Assembly: GCA_041639705.1 (NCBI GenBank)
Contig: JBEQBT010000025.1
Location: 1 to 20,864 of the forward strand
Direction of reading: 5' to 3'
DNA from: JARDZI01 sp041639705
GTDB lineage: Bacteria; Bacillota; Clostridia; Clostridiales; Caloramatoraceae
DNA: 20,864 nucleotides
In this document: positions 7,641 to 13,952 of the stretch, piece by piece
Layout: every line of letters starts with the position of its first letter
How positions within the stretch are numbered: the stretch's first letter is position 1
Translations under genes and position numbers: made by a program
The notes under the pieces: model-generated
Seen by the model: only the letters and a program-made list of their open reading frames with translations
Told to the model about the DNA's origin: nothing
The model's database searches: none

Positions 7641-9867
7641 CCTCTTCAAACCTCCTCATCATAAATGCTAATTTAGAAGCAGACTTTATATATGGAATTT
7701 TAGGATTGTCTTCTATGTATTTAAACATATCTTCATTTACGCCTGAATTCTCATGGTTAAAGTTTTCTACTTGATTATTTATGCATATTTTGAATAGGTC
7801 AATAATAGCTCTCTTAATTGGTGTACTGCTTCCTTGAATTCTAGGAAGTATTTTTTGTAATATTTCATTATCTAAAGCGTTATGAAACGAAGATAAATCA
7901 TTTTCTTGACTGTAAATTGTATAGTAACATATCTCATCCCTTATTCTATAACCAAAATGAAGATTTGAATTCATCAGCTTCTCATTTATACTTTTTAGAA
8001 TAACTATAACTCTATTTACTATTTCTTCATATTTCCCGCAGTTATCGAGCCTTAAAAACTGGCCTTTGAAGAATTCATTATTTAGCTCAATTGGATCTAC
8101 CTCTAGATTTTTATTAAAATTGTAATCAAAATCAACATAGGAAAATTCAATTGTATTAGCTCTATCCAAAACCTTTTTACTAAATGGGAATGTAGTCTCA
8201 TCCATGTTAACAGTTCCAATTATATAGAGATTTTCTGGTATATATATGTTTTGATAGATGCTCTTAGCTTCTTCATCATCTCCAAATAACTCAACTGATA
8301 TTAGCTTGTCTGTTATTATTCTTTCTCCATCCCATGTTCTTGTTTCCATTACAGATAATATGTCACTAAAGTAATATTCAACCCTAGCTAGATTCATTTC
8401 ATCTAGGCAAATAAAATATGGATTTTCAATATCATCAATGGCTTTGTTTATAAAACTTGTAAGTACACCAGGATGAAATTCTCCATGTAAATCCCTATAA
8501 CCCAACAAATCTGTGGCATCAGACCAGTCTGGTTTTACTGGCACTAGTTTATATCTACCATTTTTTGAGTTAGCACCAACTGCTTCAGAAAATAGCTTAA
8601 CTAATTTGCTTTTTCCAGTCCCTGAAGTCCCAGCTAGAATGACAAAAGGTTTTGATTTTAAGGATAGATAAAAGTTCTTTATTAGGTCATCTTCATATGT
8701 AAAGCCTTTGCTTTTAATATAAGCAGATATTCTGCTTATATTTTCTTTTACACTCATTGTTTCATCTTCCTCTTTTTCTATTTCTGGATCTTTTGGTTTT
8801 TCAGGTTCTATCTCTTTTGAATCTTTACTTTCAAATATTGTGTAGTACTTCTGATATATTTCAACCATTGCCTTCAGATCATCAACTAATATTTCATCCT
8901 CTGGCATTTGGCCTGCTTGATACTCTTTATAAAAAATACAGCCTTCTTCGTAAAATTCACTTCCTGTTTCAATATTATTATCTGCTTTAAAAATATCAGT
9001 TTCTATTTTAGAGTGTATATTTTCAGCAATTTCATGCATTTTCGCAATTGTTTCTTTTTTACCATATTGTTTATTAAGTTCTGTTGCACCATTAAGAAGG
9101 GTTAGATATAATCTTTTCATGTCACTTGAGAAAATATATGCTATGTATACACCCTTTTGAGTTGTTGTTGTTATTCTCTTATCTAGTATTGCAACCCAAG
9201 GAACTATTGCCCAGTTTCCCTGACCTACAGACCCATTTACCTTGTAAATTGAATTATCAATAAAATCATAGACAGTTATTTGGCCTGTTATTTCATTTCT
9301 GATAAGTGCACCCATTGGATTATTTGCAAATTGCTGTGAAGTTCTAGCTTCATAATAGTTATTTAATACTTGCTCAAAATGTCCCTTTAATATATTCATC
9401 TTATTTGTTTCACCTGCCCTATTATCGACTCGTGTGCTAAAGTAATAACGAATTTTCTTATAGAGTAATTCCAATAGGTTTTCTTTATCATTTTGGGTTA
9501 TCTCCTTATATAGCTCTGAGTTAAAACAATAATATTCCTCACCATTAATCAATTCAATATCAATATAATTTTGTTTATGAAACGAATCATAGGGATTATC
9601 CCTAATAACTCCGATAACTTGTGTAATTGTTGATTTTTCAATGTTTTGTATTGTACTCTCTACATCGGAATCTGGTTCAAGTCCTTTTTCCTTCCTATCC
9701 TCATAGAATTGTTTAAATTTCCTCGCTACATCTATAACCTTTGCTTTTCCTGAGGAACTTTCAAGCTCTAGTAAACTTTTAAGAAATATTAACTTGTATG
9801 ATCTAGAATATTTTGCAAGGCTGTTTTCTGAGCCTATATAATTAAAGAAATCTTTCTTAATGTCCAT
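7615..9867 (-). CDS. McrB-like AAA+ GTPase with DUF3578 (MrcB-type) N-terminal domain
   Basis: This 750-aa protein has a DUF3578/MrcB-type recognition region at roughly residues 150-290, including FEQVLNNYYEARTSQQFANN and GSVGQGNWAIVPWVAI. An acidic linker follows (about 350-370, EKPKDPEIEKEEDE). Then comes an McrB-class AAA+ motor: Walker A GTSGTGKS near residue 417, Walker B FICLDEMNLARVEYYFSD near 485, and the McrB signature GTVNMDETTFPFSKKVLDRA near 555. McrB motors assemble into hexamers that hydrolyse GTP and move DNA for the McrC nuclease. The partner is the overlapping gene at 5148-7640. The ATG at 9867 is preceded by GGGGG. The upstream GIY-YIG gene ends 29 nt away. The N-terminal domain differs from E. 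coli McrB, so specificity for 5-methylcytosine should not be assumed. Confidence 0.93.
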   Translation of the reverse strand: MDIKKDFFNYIGSENSLAKYSRSYKLIFLKSLLELESSSGKAKVIDVARKFKQFYEDRKEKGLEPDSDVESTIQNIEKSTITQVIGVIRDNPYDSFHKQNYIDIELINGEEYYCFNSELYKEITQNDKENLLELLYKKIRYYFSTRVDNRAGETNKMNILKGHFEQVLNNYYEARTSQQFANNPMGALIRNEITGQITVYDFIDNSIYKVNGSVGQGNWAIVPWVAILDKRITTTTQKGVYIAYIFSSDMKRLYLTLLNGATELNKQYGKKETIAKMHEIAENIHSKIETDIFKADNNIETGSEFYEEGCIFYKEYQAGQMPEDEILVDDLKAMVEIYQKYYTIFESKDSKEIEPEKPKDPEIEKEEDETMSVKENISRISAYIKSKGFTYEDDLIKNFYLSLKSKPFVILAGTSGTGKSKLVKLFSEAVGANSKNGRYKLVPVKPDWSDATDLLGYRDLHGEFHPGVLTSFINKAIDDIENPYFICLDEMNLARVEYYFSDILSVMETRTWDGERIITDKLISVELFGDDEEAKSIYQNIYIPENLYIIGTVNMDETTFPFSKKVLDRANTIEFSYVDFDYNFNKNLEVDPIELNNEFFKGQFLRLDNCGKYEEIVNRVIVILKSINEKLMNSNLHFGYRIRDEICYYTIYSQENDLSSFHNALDNEILQKILPRIQGSSTPIKRAIIDLFKICINNQVENFNHENSGVNEDMFKYIEDNPKIPYIKSASKLAFMMRRFEEDGFTSYWL

Positions 9868-9896
9868 TTAAAGTACCCCCACATTATATGATTCTT

Positions 9897-10535
9897 TTAT
9901 TGTATGCTACATATATTTTTTATTAATTCTAGTTCATCAGTTGTAATTTGCTCTCCATTTAACTCATTCTCCTGCCACATTCCACTTTCTCTAATTCTTT
10001 GAATAGGAGAATTCAAACCAAGCCAATTGTTTGATGGCCTACAGCTCTCACAATGTGAAATCGTTGATACTAGTTTAGCTTTAAGCTTTAGCCTATAATC
10101 CTTGTCATCGACTCTTATAGCACAAAAAGAAAAGTTTTCTTTTACATAATTGCTAATTTCTCTCTCTATGCTTTTCTGATATCCTTCATTCATTAACTGG
10201 CTATACTTTTCCTTATTTGTTTTTTGACTCATATCTATTTCCCAAAGTTTTGCATATGAATTCTGTCTTACATTTAGAATGCATCTACCTATGTTTTTCC
10301 TAAAAATACTACCATCTTTACTCTCATTAATATAATGCTGTTTAAGCCTAGACATTAGATTGTTTTGAGAGCTGTGAGTTCCTACCATAACAATCCTATC
10401 CTTGCCATGTGCAGTTTCTCCATTTTCAAATATAAAAAATATCCCGTTCTGGGGAAGGTTAATATCTTTGGACGGAAAATAAAATCTTGGTTGAGTACTC
10501 ATTAACTCGTGCAGTTCTTCACAATTTGTACTCAT
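9897..10535 (-). CDS. GIY-YIG-superfamily nuclease-like protein
   Basis: This 212-aa protein shows a GIY-YIG fold of the restriction-associated subgroup: NGIFFIFENGE (residues 30-40) stands for GIY, RIVMVGTH (47-54) for YIG, followed by SRLKQHY (62-68) with R63 and H67, and SIFRKNIG (76-83). The C-terminal part has SNNWLGLNSP and SGMWQEN, a pattern shared by this subgroup as I remember it. GIY-YIG domains make single-strand or double-strand DNA cuts. The two tyrosines of the textbook motif are F and M here, so activity may be altered. Its start codon overlaps the stop of the DUF6884-like gene by 4 nt (ATGA), indicating coupled translation, and it is 29 nt upstream of the McrB gene. It is likely an accessory nuclease or sensor of the restriction system (inference). 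Confidence 0.8.
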   Translation of the reverse strand: MSTNCEELHELMSTQPRFYFPSKDINLPQNGIFFIFENGETAHGKDRIVMVGTHSSQNNLMSRLKQHYINESKDGSIFRKNIGRCILNVRQNSYAKLWEIDMSQKTNKEKYSQLMNEGYQKSIEREISNYVKENFSFCAIRVDDKDYRLKLKAKLVSTISHCESCRPSNNWLGLNSPIQRIRESGMWQENELNGEQITTDELELIKNICSIQ

Positions 10536-10945
10536 TTTGTTGCCTCCTTCAGAAATTTAAGCTGTCTTCCTATGCCAAGTCCCACCATAGGTATTTTATA
10601 ATTATTAATTTCTGGTATTAAAAACTTCCTATATTTTTCACCTGTAAGAAATATAAATTCATCTTTTTCTAAGTCTGTTTTGCGCTTTAAACTGCTAAGT
10701 ACTTTTTCAGACCAAGCCTTGATTTCTTTTACTGACTTAGAATAAAGTGTTTCATTATATGTATCTATTTCGTCCTCTAATCCTAAAAGTCCATATTTTG
10801 CTGAAAGAATGAATATCTCATCTGGATTTAATGACATAGCATATTTGATATTATATTTAAATAGTGTGCTTGTATATAAATCCATTGCCTTTGCCTTGTG
10901 GGATAATTTCTGACTTACACAGGATATCAAAACAACTTTTCCCAT
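10532..10945 (-). CDS. DUF6884-like protein
   Basis: This 137-aa protein begins MGKVVLISCVSQKL, has a short hydrophobic strand and a conserved-looking cysteine at residue 9, then PDEIFILSAKYGLLGLEDEI (41-60), where SAKYGLL is typical of DUF6884. It ends in a small alpha/beta region (FIFLTGEKYRKFLIP; VGLGIGRQLKFL). DUF6884 proteins are found in phage and defence contexts and resemble domains of nucleotide- or base-modification proteins, but no reaction is established to my knowledge. A GGAGG lies 9 nt before the ATG at 10945. It is the first gene of the restriction cluster, downstream of a terminator at 11064-11109, and overlaps the GIY-YIG gene by 4 nt. No clear -35/-10 pair is visible in the AT-rich leader. 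Confidence 0.7.
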   Translation of the reverse strand: MGKVVLISCVSQKLSHKAKAMDLYTSTLFKYNIKYAMSLNPDEIFILSAKYGLLGLEDEIDTYNETLYSKSVKEIKAWSEKVLSSLKRKTDLEKDEFIFLTGEKYRKFLIPEINNYKIPMVGLGIGRQLKFLKEATK

Positions 10946-11063
10946 GAATGAGCCTCCAATTTATTAAAATAATGCTTCTAAGTTAGTATTCGAAATAAGT
11001 TGTGAAAATCCTACTATTATTCCTAAAATTTAACTCTATTTTTATATTATTTTATAATTTATT

Positions 11064-11109
11064 AAAAAAGGCTACATTTTTTGATACATATTGTGCAAAT
11101 AATGTAGTC
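11064..11109. terminator. Hairpin terminator, possibly bidirectional, after the MazG-like gene
   Basis: GGCTACATT (11070-11078) pairs with AATGTAGTC (11101-11109) across a 22-nt loop. On the minus strand it is followed by six T (11069-11064), ending transcripts from the MazG-like gene, whose stop is at 11127. On the plus strand a T-run also follows and all nine pairs form with one G-U. It separates the HD/WYL/MazG operon from the restriction cluster. Confidence 0.75.
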
Positions 11110-11126
11110 TTTTTATTTAAATTTTA

Positions 11127-11447
11127 TTACTCTTCTTTATTCTTCACACTAACCAAAAACAGTTTTTTCTCAAATCCACCTCTTTTCTCCACCTTCTTTA
11201 CTCTAATATCATCAAATTCCTGCTTACCAACACCTTTATGCTTTGCTATGGCATAGATTATTTCTGTAAGGTCAGCAAGTTCCTCAACTTCTCCTGATTC
11301 GTAATATTCCTTTAGCTCTTCTCCCAGCTTTTTATTTAACTCCAGAAGGTATTCTTCATTACTTAATGTTTTTATTTCACACTCATTTCCATCTGCTCTT
11401 ATTATTTCTGGTATTCTATCTCTGACTAGTTTATTGTAGACTATCAT
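11127..11447 (-). CDS. MazG-like nucleoside triphosphate pyrophosphohydrolase
   Basis: This 106-aa all-alpha protein begins with YNKLVRDRIPEII (residues 3-15), the standard opening of a small MazG-like/phosphoribosyl-ATP-pyrophosphohydrolase-like family. KLGEELKEYYES and EVEELADLTEIIYAIA (about residues 40-70) give the ExxE...ExxD metal-binding pattern. The protein ends RGGFEKKLFLVSV, also typical. Family members hydrolyse (d)NTPs to monophosphates and pyrophosphate, often non-canonical nucleotides. It lies 39 nt after the WYL regulator with GGAG upstream of the ATG, so it is the last gene of that operon. Beside a restriction cluster it may shape the nucleotide pool, but a housekeeping role is equally possible. 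A histidine-biosynthesis role is unlikely because no his genes are near. Confidence 0.85.
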   Translation of the reverse strand: MIVYNKLVRDRIPEIIRADGNECEIKTLSNEEYLLELNKKLGEELKEYYESGEVEELADLTEIIYAIAKHKGVGKQEFDDIRVKKVEKRGGFEKKLFLVSVKNKEE

Positions 11448-11486
11448 TTTCAGTCTCCTTCTCTTTTATCTATCACTAGAATTATT

Positions 11487-12476
11487 TTAATTAGCATAGT
11501 TATTAATCATTTCTTTTGCCTCTGCTATTATTTCTTCCTTTAGCTCATTCGGTTCAAGCACTTCAACCTGACTGCCAAAGCTTAAAACCCACTTTAGAAT
11601 CTCTGTTGTCATTGTTGTCTCTCTTTTGAAAATTATCTCACCATTACCACATTCCTCAATAGAATCAGCTTTATCTGCTTCATATTCTTTAATAAACCTT
11701 GCCGCTGATTCTTTAAATTTAAGTTTTATTGTTATTTTGTTATTTCCAGAAAGCTTATCAAATCTGGTTTGTTTAAAATTCTCGTAAAAATTCTCAGGTC
11801 GAATGAATTTCTTATCCGTTTTATTAAGATTCTTTATTCTTGATACTCTTAAATCTCTAATCTCATTTCTAAGGTGACAATAGCCTATTAGATGATAGCA
11901 GCCTTCCTGAATTTCAAGAAAGTATGGATCAAATTCTCTTTCTGTTATTTCATTACTGTTAAAGGAATAGTATTCTAAATAAATAGTTTCTTTGCTGGAT
12001 ATAGTATCCCTTAGTATATTTAGATACTCTGGGTTAATATTCTTTTCATTGTAATTTACTGAATTGTTTACCTTGAATACTTCACTGAGTGTATTTACAT
12101 ATGCTCTATTGACCTTAGGCGTTGAAGATATGATCCTATCAATAAGTCCTAATGCTGTTGCACCTGCATCAATATGAGAATAGGATTTCAGCATCTCCCT
12201 TGTGAAATGCAATGAGATTAGTTCCATAATTGTAAAACTGATATTTTGTACACTGTATTTATTTGCATAGTAATAGGTCCTATGATTTTTCTCCTCTTCA
12301 TATACGAAAAAATTGGCTGTAATATAATCTATATCACGCTCTATAGTCTTTCTGCTGACATCAACACCTATATTATTTAGACTGTTCATAATATCTTCGA
12401 TAGTATAACCCCTTTTATTTTCTGAAAGCAGGGAAAGGATGTATATCTGTCTTTCTACCTGTGATACATCAGCCAT
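11487..12476 (-). CDS. HTH-WYL transcriptional regulator
   Basis: This 329-aa protein has the HTH-WYL-WCX architecture. An N-terminal helix-turn-helix (about residues 5-60: ERQIYILSLLSENKRGYTIE, then DVSRKTIERDIDYI as recognition helix region) is followed by a WYL domain at about 155-225 (ETIYLEYYSFN, GCYHLIGYCHLRNEIRDLRV) and a C-terminal WCX-type extension. WYL domains bind nucleic acid or nucleotide ligands, and WYL regulators such as BrxR/CapW repress antiphage systems. It is the second gene of an operon just upstream of the restriction cluster and is the best candidate regulator of it (inference). AGGGGG lies 10 nt before the ATG. The gene for the HD protein ends 18 nt upstream. Confidence 0.9.
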   Translation of the reverse strand: MADVSQVERQIYILSLLSENKRGYTIEDIMNSLNNIGVDVSRKTIERDIDYITANFFVYEEEKNHRTYYYANKYSVQNISFTIMELISLHFTREMLKSYSHIDAGATALGLIDRIISSTPKVNRAYVNTLSEVFKVNNSVNYNEKNINPEYLNILRDTISSKETIYLEYYSFNSNEITEREFDPYFLEIQEGCYHLIGYCHLRNEIRDLRVSRIKNLNKTDKKFIRPENFYENFKQTRFDKLSGNNKITIKLKFKESAARFIKEYEADKADSIEECGNGEIIFKRETTMTTEILKWVLSFGSQVEVLEPNELKEEIIAEAKEMINNYAN

Positions 12477-12494
12477 ATTAGTACCCCCTAAATA

Positions 12495-13079
12495 TTATTT
12501 TTCATTTTCTATTACAAAGCCGCTCCAGCTGTCTGCATATTGAAGCAAAAGTGTTAATGGTTCTTCATGGGTTGCACAAGAATGGTTGTCTTCAACATAT
12601 TGGCCATCATGGTATACAATAGCTTGTACTTCTTCCTCTGTTAGGCTGATATAATTTAGTGCCAGATAGATGCTTCTTATTGGGACACTAAGATATACCA
12701 GATCCTTGTTAAATCTATATGGATATTCAGGTTTAAAACCATATCTTTTTTGTTTTTCAGTTGGTTCATTTATCAAATATTGCGGATTTCCTGGCATTCC
12801 TACCTTACCAAGGTCATGGAGCAGAGCAGTAATTGCACAGGATTCATCACTTATTTGAGGTGCTAATATATTTTTTATTTTATGCATTGTCTCTGCTACA
12901 TTCACAGAGTGCTCAAGAAGACCACCTTCATAGCATAAATGGAATTTGGTGCTGGCTGGAGCTTTCAGCCAGTCTGTTTCATTTTCCAAAAACTCAATAA
13001 GCATATTGAATTCTTTTTTTCTTTCAACAACTAACTTTTTTATATTATTATATCTTTCTAATATATTGTTTTTCTCCAT
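12495..13079 (-). CDS. HD-domain phosphohydrolase
   Basis: This 194-aa protein carries an HD-superfamily metal site: H57 in GGLLEHSVNVAE, H88-D89 in ALLHDLGKVG, H157-D158 in AIVYHDGQY, and D183 in LLQYADSW. The motif arrangement resembles the HD domain of YhaM-type nucleases and small HD hydrolases acting on nucleotides or nucleic acid; there is no OB-fold nuclease domain here. It leads an operon with a WYL regulator and a MazG-like protein, which suggests a nucleotide-related function. The ATG at 13079 has GGAGGGG at proper distance and a promoter-like -10 upstream. Substrate is unknown. It is not a deoxyguanosinetriphosphatase by length. Confidence 0.85.
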   Translation of the reverse strand: MEKNNILERYNNIKKLVVERKKEFNMLIEFLENETDWLKAPASTKFHLCYEGGLLEHSVNVAETMHKIKNILAPQISDESCAITALLHDLGKVGMPGNPQYLINEPTEKQKRYGFKPEYPYRFNKDLVYLSVPIRSIYLALNYISLTEEEVQAIVYHDGQYVEDNHSCATHEEPLTLLLQYADSWSGFVIENEK

Positions 13080-13108
13080 AATTACCCCTCCAAACAGTTT
13101 ATATACTA

Positions 13109-13128
13109 ATTATATATCTCCATATGGA
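13109..13128 (-). promoter_or_regulatory. -10 box and palindromic operator candidate before the HD gene
   Basis: A perfect TATAAT (13114-13109, minus strand) lies about 30 nt upstream of the HD gene start. Immediately upstream of it, in the promoter spacer, is the 10-bp perfect palindrome TCCATATGGA (13119-13128). No good -35 box is seen (ATTACC is nearest). The placement suits autoregulation by the operon's own WYL protein, which is inference. Confidence 0.5.
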
Positions 13129-13218
13129 CAGGTAATGGGTGGCTATATTGTTAATATTCGCAATTTTATGGAAAAATCCTGTTAAATTTTTATTTGAATT
13201 AATTATTTTACAAATTAA

Positions 13219-13251
13219 GATCCTTCACTACGTTCAAGAGACATGGATGAC
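13219..13251. repeat. Degenerate interspersed repeat (GATCCTTCACTACGTTCA type)
   Basis: This segment begins GATCCTTCACTACGTTCA and ends GGATGAC. It matches the pattern of short dispersed repeats of the form GATCCTTCACTACGTTCAGGATGAC known to me from many bacterial genomes, here with an internal insertion. The ATCC and GGAT ends can pair. It sits between the S-box terminator and the HD promoter. Only one copy is in the window, so copy number cannot be judged. Confidence 0.4.
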
Positions 13252-13261
13252 AAATAAGTAT

Positions 13262-13292
13262 AAAAAAACCTCCCTGTCAATCGACAAGAAGG
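13262..13292 (-). terminator. Intrinsic terminator of the S-box leader
   Basis: On the minus strand CCTTCTTGTC and GACAGGGAGG form a 10-bp stem (some G-U pairs) with loop GATT (13292-13269), followed directly by seven T (13268-13262). It lies 26 nt after the end of aptamer helix P1, the standard expression platform of an S-box riboswitch. Confidence 0.85.
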
Positions 13293-13318
13293 CTGTAGCT
13301 TTAAATTACAATTTCCGC

Positions 13319-13400
13319 TTATCGTTCTGGCTGGACCACCTTGCACCTGGCAGGTTGGTATAGGGTCATAGAGCGCAGTCTCTACCCTAACTCTTGATAA
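13319..13400 (-). ncRNA. S-box (SAM-I/SAM-IV-type) riboswitch aptamer
   Basis: On the minus strand the RNA begins UUAUCAAGAG, the signature 5' end of the S-box. AGGG..GAGACUGCGCUC.AUGACCCU follows, forming P2 with the kink-turn AUGA. Then come CCAACCUG, the P3 hairpin (ACCUGC/GCAAGGU), GGUGGUCC and finally GAUAA, which closes P1 with UUAUC. The order and spacing match SAM-sensing S-box RNAs. The P4 hairpin of SAM-I is short or missing, so it may belong to the SAM-I/IV variant group. An intrinsic terminator follows, so high SAM should stop transcription. A likely promoter is at 13428-13457. No methionine or SAM gene lies downstream; the next gene is the HD hydrolase, which has its own promoter. 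It may be an orphaned leader or a small trans-acting RNA like Listeria SreA (inference). Confidence 0.75.
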
Positions 13401-13427
13401 AAAGGTCATCTATTAAGTTGTAGTACA

Positions 13428-13457
13428 AGTATGACACATTTTTCACTAAAAATTCAA
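13428..13457 (-). promoter_or_regulatory. Probable promoter of the S-box RNA
   Basis: On the minus strand TTGAAT (13457-13452) and CATACT (13433-13428) are 18 nt apart. Transcription would begin near 13420, about 20 nt before the aptamer and just after the stop of the HExxH gene. The terminated RNA would be about 160 nt. Confidence 0.45.
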
Positions 13458-13463
13458 TGGCAA

Positions 13464-13952
13464 TTATATTTTTGTTGCCATGCCTAGTCTTATATAATAT
13501 TCCATTACCCTCTTCTCAAACTCACTATCATCTTCCTCTACATATCCTTTAAATTTTAGTTTCCATTGTATATTTAATTCTGATGCTAGGTTTTCATATC
13601 TATATGCCTGTTCTTCTAATATATAGAATTCATCTCCGCCTTTAGGATATCTCTTCTTGTAGTCGTCTCCCAGAGTCCTTTGTTGAACCCAATGTATCAT
13701 TTCGTGGAATAATATATTAGTGTCAAATTTTCTCATAAATATAGTATTATAGAGCTTCCAATAAACTGCCTCGCCCCTCCATTCAAACTTTACATCAAAT
13801 ATAATGGGGTTTGAGTAAATATGAATATGAGGCAGGCATCCTTTACAGAGTCCATATTTCTTTATTTTCTTAAATTCCGGGCAGATAAAGGGAAGTACTT
13901 TAATAAAATCCCTGGGCAGATACTTCATTCTGTAGTTTTCTGCAATAATCAT
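13464..13952 (-). CDS. HExxH metalloprotease-like protein
   Basis: This 162-aa protein contains LFHEMIHWVQQ (residues 81-91), a zinc-binding HExxH helix (H83, E84, H87). FYILEEQAYRYE follows, where E113, E114 or E120 could be the third ligand of a gluzincin. Upstream C24, C36 and C39 (CPEFKK, LCKGC) could form another metal or structural site. No signal peptide or membrane segment is visible, so it is probably cytoplasmic. Its ATG overlaps the stop of the PPDK-like gene by 4 nt (ATGA) with GGAGGAG upstream, so the two are co-translated and probably act together. The family is not one I can name; a domesticated phage or immunity-type peptidase is possible. Catalysis is inferred only from the motif. 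Confidence 0.65.
   Translation of the reverse strand: MIIAENYRMKYLPRDFIKVLPFICPEFKKIKKYGLCKGCLPHIHIYSNPIIFDVKFEWRGEAVYWKLYNTIFMRKFDTNILFHEMIHWVQQRTLGDDYKKRYPKGGDEFYILEEQAYRYENLASELNIQWKLKFKGYVEEDDSEFEKRVMEYYIRLGMATKI

Noticed and set aside
13262..13403. Group II intron fragment, T-box or SRP RNA for the structured region
   Set aside because: No domain V or VI motif, no T-box TGGNACCGCG, no SRP helix 8 motif; the S-box landmarks fit much better.
13215..13409. Minus-strand ORF of 64 codons
   Set aside because: It covers the S-box aptamer and its terminator; no ribosome-binding site, and the translation has no protein-like character.
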